Shown in pieces: positions 9,154 to 17,255 of a stretch of DNA of 64,000 bases. Source of the stretch: DYKG01 sp964596185. Its GTDB lineage: Bacteria > Muiribacteriota > Ozemobacteria > Ozemobacterales > Ozemobacteraceae. Position 1 is the first letter of the stretch. Each line of letters starts with the position of its first letter. The notes beneath the pieces were generated by a model. That model saw nothing but the letters and a program-made list of their open reading frames with translations. It ran no database searches and was not told the origin of the DNA. Location: positions 46,432 to 110,431 of the forward strand of contig CAZQUE010000006.1 of NCBI GenBank assembly GCA_964596185.1. The letters run 5' to 3'. The position numbers were made by a program, and so were the translations under genes.

Positions 9154-9695
9154 AAAGCTTCTTTCCATGCTCCGGCATTCGGTTCGGTAAGTGTTTTAAC
9201 AGGCTGGGCGCCGACCCGTTCCCCATACATCAACTCGTCGCAACGTGCAAAATATTCTTTTGCTGCATCTCTTTGATCCATTTTAAGCAAAAGTTCCCCG
9301 GCCCGATCATAAAAGCGGGCAATGGTTCTATGCTTTTCGATAAGATCGCGAACCAGCCAGAAAGCTTCATCATAGTAGCCCTTACTTTCAAGAAGCTTGC
9401 TGAGGAACCATTGAGCGAACTCATGATCTGGCTTGAGTTTGAGAGTGCGACGATATTCTCTGATCGCCTCGTCTTCCATTTGCCAACTATAATAAAGATT
9501 GGCGATCTGATAGCTCAGTTCGGGATTTTCGGGATCCTTGGCCCGCATATCCTTGAGACGGTGATAGTATCTCTCAGGATCCTTAACAATTATTCCGGTC
9601 AACCCAGGGTCGCCGCCATAGGTATTGGGCAAACAGGTCAGAATCAGGCTGATTGCGAAAATCACTGCAAATACACTGAGAATTTTTCTTTTCAT
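9144..9695 (-). CDS. Secreted TPR-repeat protein
   Basis: The signal peptide covers about residues 1-27, with cleavage likely near TYGGD. The mature protein is about 155 residues. It contains two to three tetratricopeptide repeats, with LSYQIANLYYSWQMEDEAIREYRRTLKLKP as the clearest stretch (about 60-88, partly quoted by position), then a less regular helical pair. The protein is likely periplasmic and binds partners. It lies downstream of the pseudopilin operon, separated from it by the terminator at 9757-9793, so it has its own transcription start. The 3' end overlaps the convergent DUF3109 gene by ten bases. Confidence 0.75.
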   Translation of the reverse strand: MKRKILSVFAVIFAISLILTCLPNTYGGDPGLTGIIVKDPERYYHRLKDMRAKDPENPELSYQIANLYYSWQMEDEAIREYRRTLKLKPDHEFAQWFLSKLLESKGYYDEAFWLVRDLIEKHRTIARFYDRAGELLLKMDQRDAAKEYFARCDELMYGERVGAQPVKTLTEPNAGAWKEAFYR

Positions 9696-9750
9696 AACAA
9701 TCCGCTAATCGGAAAAAGTAACCAGATCCATAACCATAAAATATAAATTC

Positions 9751-9793
9751 GATAAAAGAAAAGAGCTGTCTCATACAATTGAGACAGCTCTTT
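9751..9793 (-). terminator. Rho-independent terminator after the 9808-10671 gene
   Basis: A 14-bp perfect stem (9760-9773 with 9780-9793) and a six-base loop are followed on the minus strand by TTTTCTTTT. It lies just 3' of the heptad-repeat protein gene and insulates the downstream TPR gene. Confidence 0.85.
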
Positions 9794-9807
9794 GCGAAAA
9801 CAATTTA

Positions 9808-10671
9808 TCAGATATCTGAGGTTCCTGATTGATCTACATCTTCAACAGTATCAGCGCCGGCACCTGTATCGGTTTCGGTTTGGTCAGCAGTACCGCCCAT
9901 ATTTTCAGAAGTATCGGCATCTTCTGAATCGAGGCTCTGTTCATAAGCTTCTGCTTCAGACCAGCCCTGCTTCCAACCATCTTTACCAGCCTGGAAGATC
10001 TGGCCAAGCATATCGCCGAAGCCCTTATCGGCATCAGCAGCCGTCTGACCAATCTGCTCTATGACCTTACCAATGTTATCCAGCATCGTGCCCACAGAAT
10101 ACAATATCTTGCCGACGTTCATCAATGCCTGCCCGATTGCAGCCGTCCATGGGATAGCCGATAACGCCTTACCTATCAGCTGCAGTGCCTGACCTACGGT
10201 CTTGAGCAGCTGGCCAATCTTCTGCAATAACTGACCGGTTTTGATAAGAGCACCCTGGATGCCTGCTTTAACCTTGGCAAGCTTGTCGAGTGCGTTTCCA
10301 TCGCCTTCTATTGCATCCCCAATGGATTTTACTTCACCGGCAGCATCCTTGGCAGTGTCTTTTACATCGCCAACTTCTGACTTGGCACTATCAAGTTTGG
10401 AATTTGCTTCTCTAATCTTGCGTTTGGTGCTACTACTCATGTACCACTTGGTCTTGGCCTTTTTAGTTGTGCTGAGCTTATTGTAGGCTTCATCTGTTTT
10501 TTCGCTTGCCTCATCTGCTTTCTCAGCCGAGGTTTCCATTTCCTCGTTCTTTACCTCTTCCTGCTGGGATGCATCGGCATCAGCTGCGTAAACAGCAACC
10601 TGAACAATCAACGGGTTGAAAATCATTGCGAAGCAAAGAACCATGGAAAGCCAGAATTTCATTTTTTTCAT
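9808..10671 (-). CDS. Secreted protein with glycine-marked heptad repeats
   Basis: I do not recognise this family. A signal peptide (about 1-30, ending VYAAD) is followed by a charged, Lys/Glu/Ala-rich predicted coiled coil (about 35-120). A long amphipathic stretch (about 140-212) then has a glycine every seventh residue, in units such as KIGQLLK, TVGQALQ, VGKILYS and IGKVIEQ. It ends in an acidic Asp/Glu/Thr/Gly-rich tail. In the numbering from a GTG three bases upstream, the glycines fall at 147, 154, 161, 168 and, after a one-residue phase shift, 181, 188, 195, 202, 209. The ATG at 10671 and that GTG share an AGGAGG site. The gene follows the pseudopilin genes by 73 bases and ends at a strong terminator. 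Confidence 0.75.
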   Translation of the reverse strand: MKKMKFWLSMVLCFAMIFNPLIVQVAVYAADADASQQEEVKNEEMETSAEKADEASEKTDEAYNKLSTTKKAKTKWYMSSSTKRKIREANSKLDSAKSEVGDVKDTAKDAAGEVKSIGDAIEGDGNALDKLAKVKAGIQGALIKTGQLLQKIGQLLKTVGQALQLIGKALSAIPWTAAIGQALMNVGKILYSVGTMLDNIGKVIEQIGQTAADADKGFGDMLGQIFQAGKDGWKQGWSEAEAYEQSLDSEDADTSENMGGTADQTETDTGAGADTVEDVDQSGTSDI

Positions 10672-10744
10672 CACTTAACTCCTCCTGAACGTTTTTATCT
10701 TCTGCCTAACTTACGATGCTAATAAGTTTTTTGTTGCTTCCAGT

Positions 10745-11446
10745 TTACAACTTTTTATGTCCGGTTTCAAAACGCCAGTAAGGATTGTTGGCACTGCTAT
10801 TTAGAAACGGACTGGAAATGGAAGTTGTAAGTTCGAGAGCACTACCGATCTTGTCTGACCCAAACATATTTTCCCCTTCATGTATCTTTAGTTTTGCCCA
10901 GAGAAGGGGTACCCCAGGTTCAATCTGATGGACATAGACCTTAAACTCCACATCCTCGATGCCGGTAAATTTTTGAGTTTTTCCATCCTGACCGGTTCTT
11001 AGCAAAGTTTTTGCCGCACTGTCAAATTCATAGCGAACCAGTTCAACCCTTGGTTTATAATCCGGAGCATTGAAAGAAAACTTGTAAAAAAGTAATCCAT
11101 GCGGCAAAACCTGTATCAGATCGCCGGCACCTGCGCCTTCGCCTGAAGAGGTTGCAAAAACCTGCTTTCGTGCTTTTTGAAATGCAAAATACCCCGCATC
11201 ATCAGGATCTTCAAGCCTGGGACAGGCACAAGAAAAATCGCGACGCAGATAGTTTATCGCCATGCGCCCTTCCTGAAGATTCTGCAGATTTACAGTACCA
11301 TAAAGATAATGATGCCTGGTGCTCGACATAAACTGGTAAATAAGTAAAAAGGCAACCATTGCAACTGCAATGCTGATAATCATTTCAACGAATGTGAAGC
11401 CGTTTTTTTTAAACATTTTTTTCATATCAATAATTGAGGTTTTCAT
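10745..11446 (-). CDS. PilW/GspJ-like minor pseudopilin
   Basis: The protein carries a type IV prepilin N-terminus: a short basic leader ending in Gly, then GFTFVEM and a hydrophobic helix, with Glu at +5 of the predicted mature protein (about residue 20). The remaining roughly 200 residues form a beta-rich globular domain in the style of PilW/GspJ, with a YLRRDFSCACPRLEDP segment near 70-85. It would be processed by a prepilin peptidase, not encoded here, and assembled into a pilus or type II secretion pseudopilus tip. The first ATG overlaps the upstream gene by 20 bases. A second in-frame ATG seven codons later is possible. Confidence 0.8.
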   Translation of the reverse strand: MKTSIIDMKKMFKKNGFTFVEMIISIAVAMVAFLLIYQFMSSTRHHYLYGTVNLQNLQEGRMAINYLRRDFSCACPRLEDPDDAGYFAFQKARKQVFATSSGEGAGAGDLIQVLPHGLLFYKFSFNAPDYKPRVELVRYEFDSAAKTLLRTGQDGKTQKFTGIEDVEFKVYVHQIEPGVPLLWAKLKIHEGENMFGSDKIGSALELTTSISSPFLNSSANNPYWRFETGHKKL

Positions 11447-11996
11447 CGTTCAAAATCAATACCGACAATTGCACCTGTCGGGTTCTTTCATCAGCCAGAT
11501 TAACATTAGCAGGACGATGTCCTTCGCTCCATTTAACCGTAACCGTAACCTTTTTAAGTAATTCGGGCAAAATGTAAGAATCCGAAACATCTTCTATCTT
11601 TATTTCACGGAAGAAAAAGGCATTATTATACTGTTCAGAGTAACTAAGGCTGTCACTGGTTAGATTATCACTGTCCCATATTTGATTCTTCGGACTGGCA
11701 ACGTCAATGCTTATCGGCTTTAAGTCTGCTCCCTGCTCCACTGCCAGCGGCCCGGAATAAGCGGAAAAATCCGCCCCGTTAACCTTGTTAAATTGCGCCA
11801 CCGAAGCCCATTCGATAACCTCATTTGCCAATTCCATCGCCCTAAGGTAGTTGATCGCCTTGGTTGTATCGGTTCTGGCAGAGGTAACCATGTATACTAC
11901 GGGAATTGCACAGGCCGCGACGATGAATACGGCAATAAGCACTTCAACGAGCCCAAAACCAACCCGCAGTTTTTTGTCTGGCAAAACACTCATCAT
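11427..11996 (-). CDS. PilV/GspI-like minor pseudopilin
   Basis: The basic leader ends in Gly and is followed by GFGLVEVLIAVFIVAA, a prepilin class III methylation/cleavage motif with Glu at +5. The 189-residue length and the single N-terminal helix with a small globular domain suit PilV/GspI minor pilins. It starts four bases before the end of the preceding 98-codon gene and ends 20 bases into the next pseudopilin gene, a tight translational coupling. It probably works with the PilW-like and PilX-like products as a tip complex. Confidence 0.8.
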   Translation of the reverse strand: MMSVLPDKKLRVGFGLVEVLIAVFIVAACAIPVVYMVTSARTDTTKAINYLRAMELANEVIEWASVAQFNKVNGADFSAYSGPLAVEQGADLKPISIDVASPKNQIWDSDNLTSDSLSYSEQYNNAFFFREIKIEDVSDSYILPELLKKVTVTVKWSEGHRPANVNLADERTRQVQLSVLILNDENLNY

Positions 11997-12289
11997 GGCA
12001 GTATTTGCCCCTTGTCTTTGAATTCCTTGTTTTCCTCGACGAATGTCGAACTCTTTTCCATCGAAAAAACATGCTTTGGCGGGGTTGAATACTTGAAACG
12101 CCCCTGCTTGCCAACCTGCGTCGAAGGTTCAGTATTCTGCTGGGATAAGACAGTCCGACTCTGATCTACCCTGACATCGACATTATCGACGATATCATTC
12201 GTTGGCCTGCTATAGCGGTGCAACAGTGACAAAACAGTTATCATCACTACAACAACGGAAAAAACTACGAGCCAACGTGCCTGATCCAT
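11993..12289 (-). CDS. Small membrane protein of the pseudopilin operon
   Basis: The 98-residue protein has an N-terminal membrane helix (about 6-23) and a polar, Ser/Thr/Lys-rich tail with no recognisable domain. It lacks a prepilin Gly-Phe-Thr-Leu-x-Glu motif. Its position, overlapping the PilX-like stop by one base and the PilV-like start by four, says it belongs to the pilin assembly. It might be an assembly factor in the position where PilN/PilO-type proteins sit elsewhere, but nothing in the sequence proves this. Confidence 0.65.
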   Translation of the reverse strand: MDQARWLVVFSVVVVMITVLSLLHRYSRPTNDIVDNVDVRVDQSRTVLSQQNTEPSTQVGKQGRFKYSTPPKHVFSMEKSSTFVEENKEFKDKGQILP

Positions 12290-14679
12290 TAGAATGTTTT
12301 TCCTCCGGAATTAATGCTGAATAATGTCCTGACCGGACCGATGCTGACATGATAGGGGTCGAGCTCTTCGCCGTCTGGTGCAGTGCCCGCGGGGTCGTAG
12401 ATGAGTGGATCATGCTCGATCCTCAATTCACCGCCATCGGCAAGACCATCGTTGTCACTGTCATGAGTGTAAAGATAATCGACAAGAAGGTTGCCTTTGA
12501 TCTTAACGCTGGATTGCCCGTTGAGAATAAGGGCTCCCATTTTGGCAGGGTCTGAAGAACCAAACGGATAATAAAATGCAGCCAGCGAAGCCTGAATCTC
12601 GACTCCGTCAAATTCCTGGCGAATTACGAATTTTCCGGCCCTCAGGTAAATACGCAAGGTATCTTTTCGATTGCCGATTCGCTTCAAATTGCTTAAAAAA
12701 CAGTTGCCTCGCCCAATGTAAATCATGCCTTTGCCGTAATACTGATTAACATCTGAAAGGTCGAGGTCTCCTTCTTCAATATAAATACAGCCGTCCAGAT
12801 AAAGGGTTTTCTTGCCTTCGCGCAGGGCCACCCGGTGTTCTACGAAATCAGCGGTGTTTGGATAATTCCAGCTCACGGTCTTGAAATCTATCAACCGACC
12901 GAAGGTTGTCGCTTTGATATTGGCGCCATCAGGCTGTAAGGGTTCAATGGTCGAAGGCACACCGATACGAATGGTGCTGGTAGTGACATTGTTGCCGTTA
13001 CCATCAAAAATGGCCAGGGAATCACCCTGCAAAGCATTTACTGAAATATTGTCGATAGCCCGACTCATCAGGTAGTGTTCTGGAAGAACGCCGCCGCTGG
13101 GAACCGGGTCTGTCAAAGGCGTATTGAGAAAAGTCTTTTTTCCGGGAGCGATTTCTTTATCGTATCTGGTGAAACGCAAAGGCACTGGCTCGGGCTCGAC
13201 GATTTTCGTTCCTCTGAAAAACTCCATTGGTTGGCTGAATGTATCCAGGAATCCAACTTTGAAAAACCTTAGAAAAACCGGGCCTTCAACAAACAGCTTT
13301 TGCTTGCCGTCATCGCCGAAAAGACGTGGCATCTTGCCGACTCGAACCCGCTCAGGGTTAAAGGGCTTGCCGCCCGATTCCTGTAGATACTCGTAAAAAT
13401 ATGAGCCCTTGTTTAGCAAGTCCTGGCTTGGTGAAGCCAGTCCACCAAGGGCCAATGAGGTCGCCCAAACGCGGGTTGGCGGGAGGTTGGGCAAGTTCAA
13501 GCTTTCCAGTTTCCAGATTGAATTTGCATCAGTAAAACCATAGACATACTTCCAATTCTTGATGCAGGTGCGTAGCACCTGAATAAATCCATTACATCTC
13601 GAATAATCAGGCTTACTGCCGACCATGCGAAAATTACTGTAAAAATCGTTGCAGACATCCCAGGCGGCCGCATTGCTGTTAACGGCGTTCATAGCCTGTC
13701 GACAAAGGTTTTTCAGGTCATTACGTGTTTTATTTGAAGGAGTAGTATTACCAAGACAACCGTCTGCGGCCTGATTAACAAAGATTTCGTAAAGTTTGAT
13801 TACTGCCTTAACCTCGAAAAACTGGTCTTCGGTTATCCCTTTAAGCTGCTCAAAATCGTAGGATTGTTTATCGAAAAGACAATTGGGCATGGCAGCACCG
13901 GTGAAAGCAGTTGCTCCGGAGAAGCCGGTAATCTTGTTGAAATTGGGGCAATTCTGTGACTCTTTTTTACCCGGATCGTAGCAAAGATCCATCCAGATGT
14001 GTTTTCTCGGGTCATTACAGCCCGGGTAATTCTGATAACCGAAATAAGCATGAGAAACATGTGGCCCATCAGCAGGAATTCCCTGAATCGTTATGCGACG
14101 GTCAGGATGGTTGTAGCTTGGCCCGTAGTTTTTTACGAAAACCGCATAACGATCGAAACGATGCCTGAGGTCGACAAGTCTGACATCACGGCGTTCGTGA
14201 ACTTCGATGACGTTTTCTTCTGCTCCCTGTCGATAGGCCTGGGAAAAAACATCGAGATAGGCGTTGAAGGCCATCACTGATTTTGCCGGAGCTTCACGAT
14301 AAGGGGTCAAAGTGGCCCGACTTTTAATTACCAGCCTGTAGCCTGCGCTATCTGCAATTTTGAGCGTCTGTTGCGGTTCAAAATTAGAGAAAAGTGTGAT
14401 GCCCCCCCCAATTGCCGGTGCCGGTGAGGTTTGAAACATCGAGCGCAACTTTTTGAAAATCTGGCTATCAGGAGAATAATTTGCATTGCTGCGAATCATC
14501 GCGATAACTTCAGCATTTGCCGACTGGGCAAGCAGGCTCAATCTGTTCTGATCAACATTGCGAGCCAACTGGGTGACTGCTCCGCTCTTGAGGCTGTTGA
14601 GGGCAAATGCCAGAATGCTCAGCGCCAGCAGCACTGTTACAACTATATAGAGAATGAAGCCTCTTCGATTTGTTTGCAT
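12289..14679 (-). CDS. PilX/GspK-like giant pseudopilin with Ca-binding-type loop
   Basis: The N-terminus reads MQTNRRGFILYIVVTVLLAL, a prepilin-like leader with cleavage expected after Gly7. The mature +5 residue is not Glu, as in GspK/PilX-type tip pseudopilins. At 796 residues it is much longer than PilX (about 150-200) or GspK (about 320). A large secreted domain with many cysteines follows. Near residue 740 a D-S-D-N-D-G-L-A-D-G-G-E loop matches thrombospondin type 3 or EF-hand-like calcium loops. AAGG lies five bases before the ATG. This first gene of the operon probably forms the exposed tip, and adhesion is a reasonable guess. Confidence 0.75.
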   Translation of the reverse strand: MQTNRRGFILYIVVTVLLALSILAFALNSLKSGAVTQLARNVDQNRLSLLAQSANAEVIAMIRSNANYSPDSQIFKKLRSMFQTSPAPAIGGGITLFSNFEPQQTLKIADSAGYRLVIKSRATLTPYREAPAKSVMAFNAYLDVFSQAYRQGAEENVIEVHERRDVRLVDLRHRFDRYAVFVKNYGPSYNHPDRRITIQGIPADGPHVSHAYFGYQNYPGCNDPRKHIWMDLCYDPGKKESQNCPNFNKITGFSGATAFTGAAMPNCLFDKQSYDFEQLKGITEDQFFEVKAVIKLYEIFVNQAADGCLGNTTPSNKTRNDLKNLCRQAMNAVNSNAAAWDVCNDFYSNFRMVGSKPDYSRCNGFIQVLRTCIKNWKYVYGFTDANSIWKLESLNLPNLPPTRVWATSLALGGLASPSQDLLNKGSYFYEYLQESGGKPFNPERVRVGKMPRLFGDDGKQKLFVEGPVFLRFFKVGFLDTFSQPMEFFRGTKIVEPEPVPLRFTRYDKEIAPGKKTFLNTPLTDPVPSGGVLPEHYLMSRAIDNISVNALQGDSLAIFDGNGNNVTTSTIRIGVPSTIEPLQPDGANIKATTFGRLIDFKTVSWNYPNTADFVEHRVALREGKKTLYLDGCIYIEEGDLDLSDVNQYYGKGMIYIGRGNCFLSNLKRIGNRKDTLRIYLRAGKFVIRQEFDGVEIQASLAAFYYPFGSSDPAKMGALILNGQSSVKIKGNLLVDYLYTHDSDNDGLADGGELRIEHDPLIYDPAGTAPDGEELDPYHVSIGPVRTLFSINSGGKTF

Positions 14680-14697
14680 ATTGACCTTCTAATTATG

Positions 14698-14725
14698 ATT
14701 TTAACCATTGTTGCCCAAAATTGAA
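14698..14725 (-). promoter_or_regulatory. Candidate promoter of the pseudopilin operon
   Basis: On the minus strand a TTCAAT (14725-14720) stands 16 bases before TAAAAT (14703-14698), upstream of the PilX-like start. The -35 is weak, so this is a candidate only. Confidence 0.35.
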
Positions 14726-14822
14726 AGCATTTTGCATCAGCCAATATTAGTCTGAAGCTAAGGGTTTTGAGAATTGGCAAATTGTGTTAGAATACAGCCG
14801 CAAACAAACACAGGGGGATTAC

Positions 14823-16205
14823 ATGAAAGTTTATCTTAGTATCAGAACCATAATTTGCAGCCTTTTATTGGCCCTGATTTCATCGATCTGCCCTGCGGAG
14901 ATAATGCCGATTCATGAAGAGACCGTGGTAATGGCATTCAGCGCGGAACGCCGAGGCGGTTTTCTAAGTGAGCCAGGCAATGTGCCGATAGAGTTTTTGC
15001 GCCGAGCCGGCCGTGAAATCAATAAGAACTGGCCGGGAGATAAAACTCAGCTCCAAGCGGCATCGCTGTTTTCTTTGAAAAAAATTGCCGAAAAAGATTT
15101 TCTTCGACCACGCCCCTTCATAGATCTTTCAACCGAACAAAAAAAAGAAGCTGGAGCATTGCTCGATCGCTACGCATCAGAAGCAGAATCTCTGCTCGAC
15201 CAGATCAAGTTAAACGATAATTGTTTCTATATGCGCATGGTGGCCGAAACCGAGCCGGTTATTTCACTTCTCAACAGCCTGGTTGAGAATAATAACGAAA
15301 ACAATCGCATAAATGAAGACCAGATTGAAAAAATCAAATACCAACTTCTGCCGGTGCTAGAATCATCCGACTATCTAATTGGTGCGGCGGTCTTGTCCAA
15401 CGAGGGATTTGAAGCCAAATTCAGAATCTGCAGTCTTGAAAAAAAGCTGGCCAACCCAAAAATCAGCCATAAATTGAGCATAGCAAAATATGTAAACCCG
15501 GACTCGTTGATGGTTTTTGCCCAGACTCACCCAATCGAAGATCCCGCACAGATGATGGATGAATTGAAAAAGATTCCACAAACTGCAACGGTAATTTCGA
15601 TGGTAGCCTCTGCCGGCCTCGACTTCGAAAAAGACCTCCTCAGTAACGGAGCTCGCGAGAGCATTCTTTCCATCAATCTTGAGCCTGACGGTGAAAACTC
15701 CATTCCCGACATTCGCTTCGTTGCCCCAGTTCCAGACGTAAAAAAACTTGAAGGAAATCTCGACAAGTTAAAAAACCTATGTATGCAAACCGGCGTTTTC
15801 ATTAATAAACTTGAAGGGAAACAGGCCGGTGTTCGACTCAGCCATTTCATGTTTCCACAATATGGCGTTTTCACAGCCCTTTACGATCGGTTTCTGGTTT
15901 TGGCAACCTCTGAACTCAACCTGCAGGAAGAAATTGAATTTTTGAAAAAAGCAGACGCGGGCAAAGCTGAACAGGAATCAATTGAAGATGGAGTGCAACG
16001 CTACTGGCGCATCAGCTTTGAAGATTTCAACCTGCAGCTGCAAAAACTATTACAATCACCTTTAATGGCCGACAAAGGCGTGCCACCGATTCCGAATCTA
16101 AATCTTCTTGATGACCTTGGTGCATTGAAAATTTTGACCAGACTGCAGCCAGAGCGTATCGACTTTTCAATTCATTTGCCAATTAAAGAAAATAAAGAAA
16201 AGTAG
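14823..16205 (+). CDS. Secreted protein of unknown function
   Basis: I do not recognise this 460-residue protein. The ATG at 14823 is preceded by AGGGGG at an ideal distance, so I prefer it over an in-frame GTG 39 bases upstream. A signal peptide (about 1-25, ending CPAEI) precedes an exported, mixed alpha/beta protein. The middle contains PDSLMVFAQTHPIEDP and a repeated lysine-rich helical pattern, somewhat like model-organism proteins annotated as DUF3352, but the match is too weak to name. No cysteine cluster or catalytic triad is visible. It stands alone between the divergent pseudopilin operon and the PhnD-like gene. Confidence 0.7.
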   Translation: MKVYLSIRTIICSLLLALISSICPAEIMPIHEETVVMAFSAERRGGFLSEPGNVPIEFLRRAGREINKNWPGDKTQLQAASLFSLKKIAEKDFLRPRPFIDLSTEQKKEAGALLDRYASEAESLLDQIKLNDNCFYMRMVAETEPVISLLNSLVENNNENNRINEDQIEKIKYQLLPVLESSDYLIGAAVLSNEGFEAKFRICSLEKKLANPKISHKLSIAKYVNPDSLMVFAQTHPIEDPAQMMDELKKIPQTATVISMVASAGLDFEKDLLSNGARESILSINLEPDGENSIPDIRFVAPVPDVKKLEGNLDKLKNLCMQTGVFINKLEGKQAGVRLSHFMFPQYGVFTALYDRFLVLATSELNLQEEIEFLKKADAGKAEQESIEDGVQRYWRISFEDFNLQLQKLLQSPLMADKGVPPIPNLNLLDDLGALKILTRLQPERIDFSIHLPIKENKEK

Positions 16206-16266
16206 ATTTAAAAAATTAATTTATGGTATACATGTTGTACAGTTCTAACTCGGGAGATTAATCAGC

Positions 16267-17241
16267 ATGGGGAAAAAACTGAGCAAATTGTTCATTATCA
16301 TGGCTGTTGCCATGTCCAGTATATTTGTCGGCTGCGGTGGTGAAGAACCCAAAAAGCCAGATAAGACGCCCGCAACTGCTGAAAACACGGGAAACAAAAC
16401 CCAGCCGGGCGGACAAAGCGCTAACACGGCCTCACCTTACGCCAATCAGGTTTTAAAATTGGGGCGAATTCCCTTTACCAACCCGACTGCGATGGTGCAG
16501 AAACATAACAAATTTCTCGAGTATCTGACGAAAAAGCTTGGCGTGAAGCAGGTAAGATTGCAGACTGCCTCAGACTATAACGGCATTATGAACCTTCTGG
16601 TTAAAGGTGATATTGACATTGCCTGGCTGGCCAGTAATATTTCAGTTGAAGCACGCAATAACCCAGACATTCAGCTCCTGGTAAAACCGATCCGCTTTGG
16701 CACCGATTACTACCGGGGCATTATTATTGCCCGTCAGGACAGCGGCATCAGGTCTTTGTCAGATCTTAAGGGCAAAAAATTCGCCTGGGTTGAAAAAGAA
16801 TCAGCCTCTGGTTATACATTCCCGAAAGCTCTCTTGCTTGAGGGCGGCGTCGATCCGGAAAAAGATTTTGCTGAAGCAAGTTTTCTCGGCAAACATGACG
16901 CAGTAGTTCTTAACGTACTACTCGGAAAATATGACGCCGGAGCCTGCTATGACGATGCCCGCAACACCCTTCACGACAAGGCAAAGATCGATGAATTGAC
17001 CATTTTGGCCACAACCGAAAAAATTTCTAATGAACCGATAGTCTGCCGTAAAAATCTGCCCGCCGATCTTATCGAAAAAATCAAGCAGGCATTTCTTGAA
17101 CTGAACAACAAAACTCCGGAAGGTCGTGAAATCATTGACGACCTTACCGATGTTCAGGGATTTGTTCCCGCCAATCAAAAAGATTACGATTATATTGAAA
17201 AAGTTCAAACCCTTCTCGAAAATTATAACAATCGAAAGTAG
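16267..17241 (+). CDS. PhnD-like phosphate/phosphonate-binding lipoprotein
   Basis: A lipoprotein signal ends at F-V-G-C (Cys23), followed by a Pro/Thr/Gly linker. The binding domain (about 60-310) fits the PhnD/PBP type 2 family: LKLGRIPFTNPTAMVQK, GDIDIAWLASN, and LSDLKGKKFAWVEKESASGY. Such proteins bind oxyanions such as phosphonate, phosphate or sulfur-containing acids. No ABC permease or ATPase is adjacent. The next gene, 14 bases on, is a membrane GAF-GGDEF protein, so the likely job is sensing rather than import. GGGAG lies about ten bases before the start. The exact ligand cannot be read from the sequence. Confidence 0.82.
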   Translation: MGKKLSKLFIIMAVAMSSIFVGCGGEEPKKPDKTPATAENTGNKTQPGGQSANTASPYANQVLKLGRIPFTNPTAMVQKHNKFLEYLTKKLGVKQVRLQTASDYNGIMNLLVKGDIDIAWLASNISVEARNNPDIQLLVKPIRFGTDYYRGIIIARQDSGIRSLSDLKGKKFAWVEKESASGYTFPKALLLEGGVDPEKDFAEASFLGKHDAVVLNVLLGKYDAGACYDDARNTLHDKAKIDELTILATTEKISNEPIVCRKNLPADLIEKIKQAFLELNNKTPEGREIIDDLTDVQGFVPANQKDYDYIEKVQTLLENYNNRK

Positions 17242-17255
17242 CAGTTGCCAGAGCC

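Noticed and set aside
9273..9746. 157-residue plus-strand frame across the TPR gene
   Set aside because: It is antisense to a well-formed signal-peptide/TPR gene and shows no domain or ribosome-binding site.
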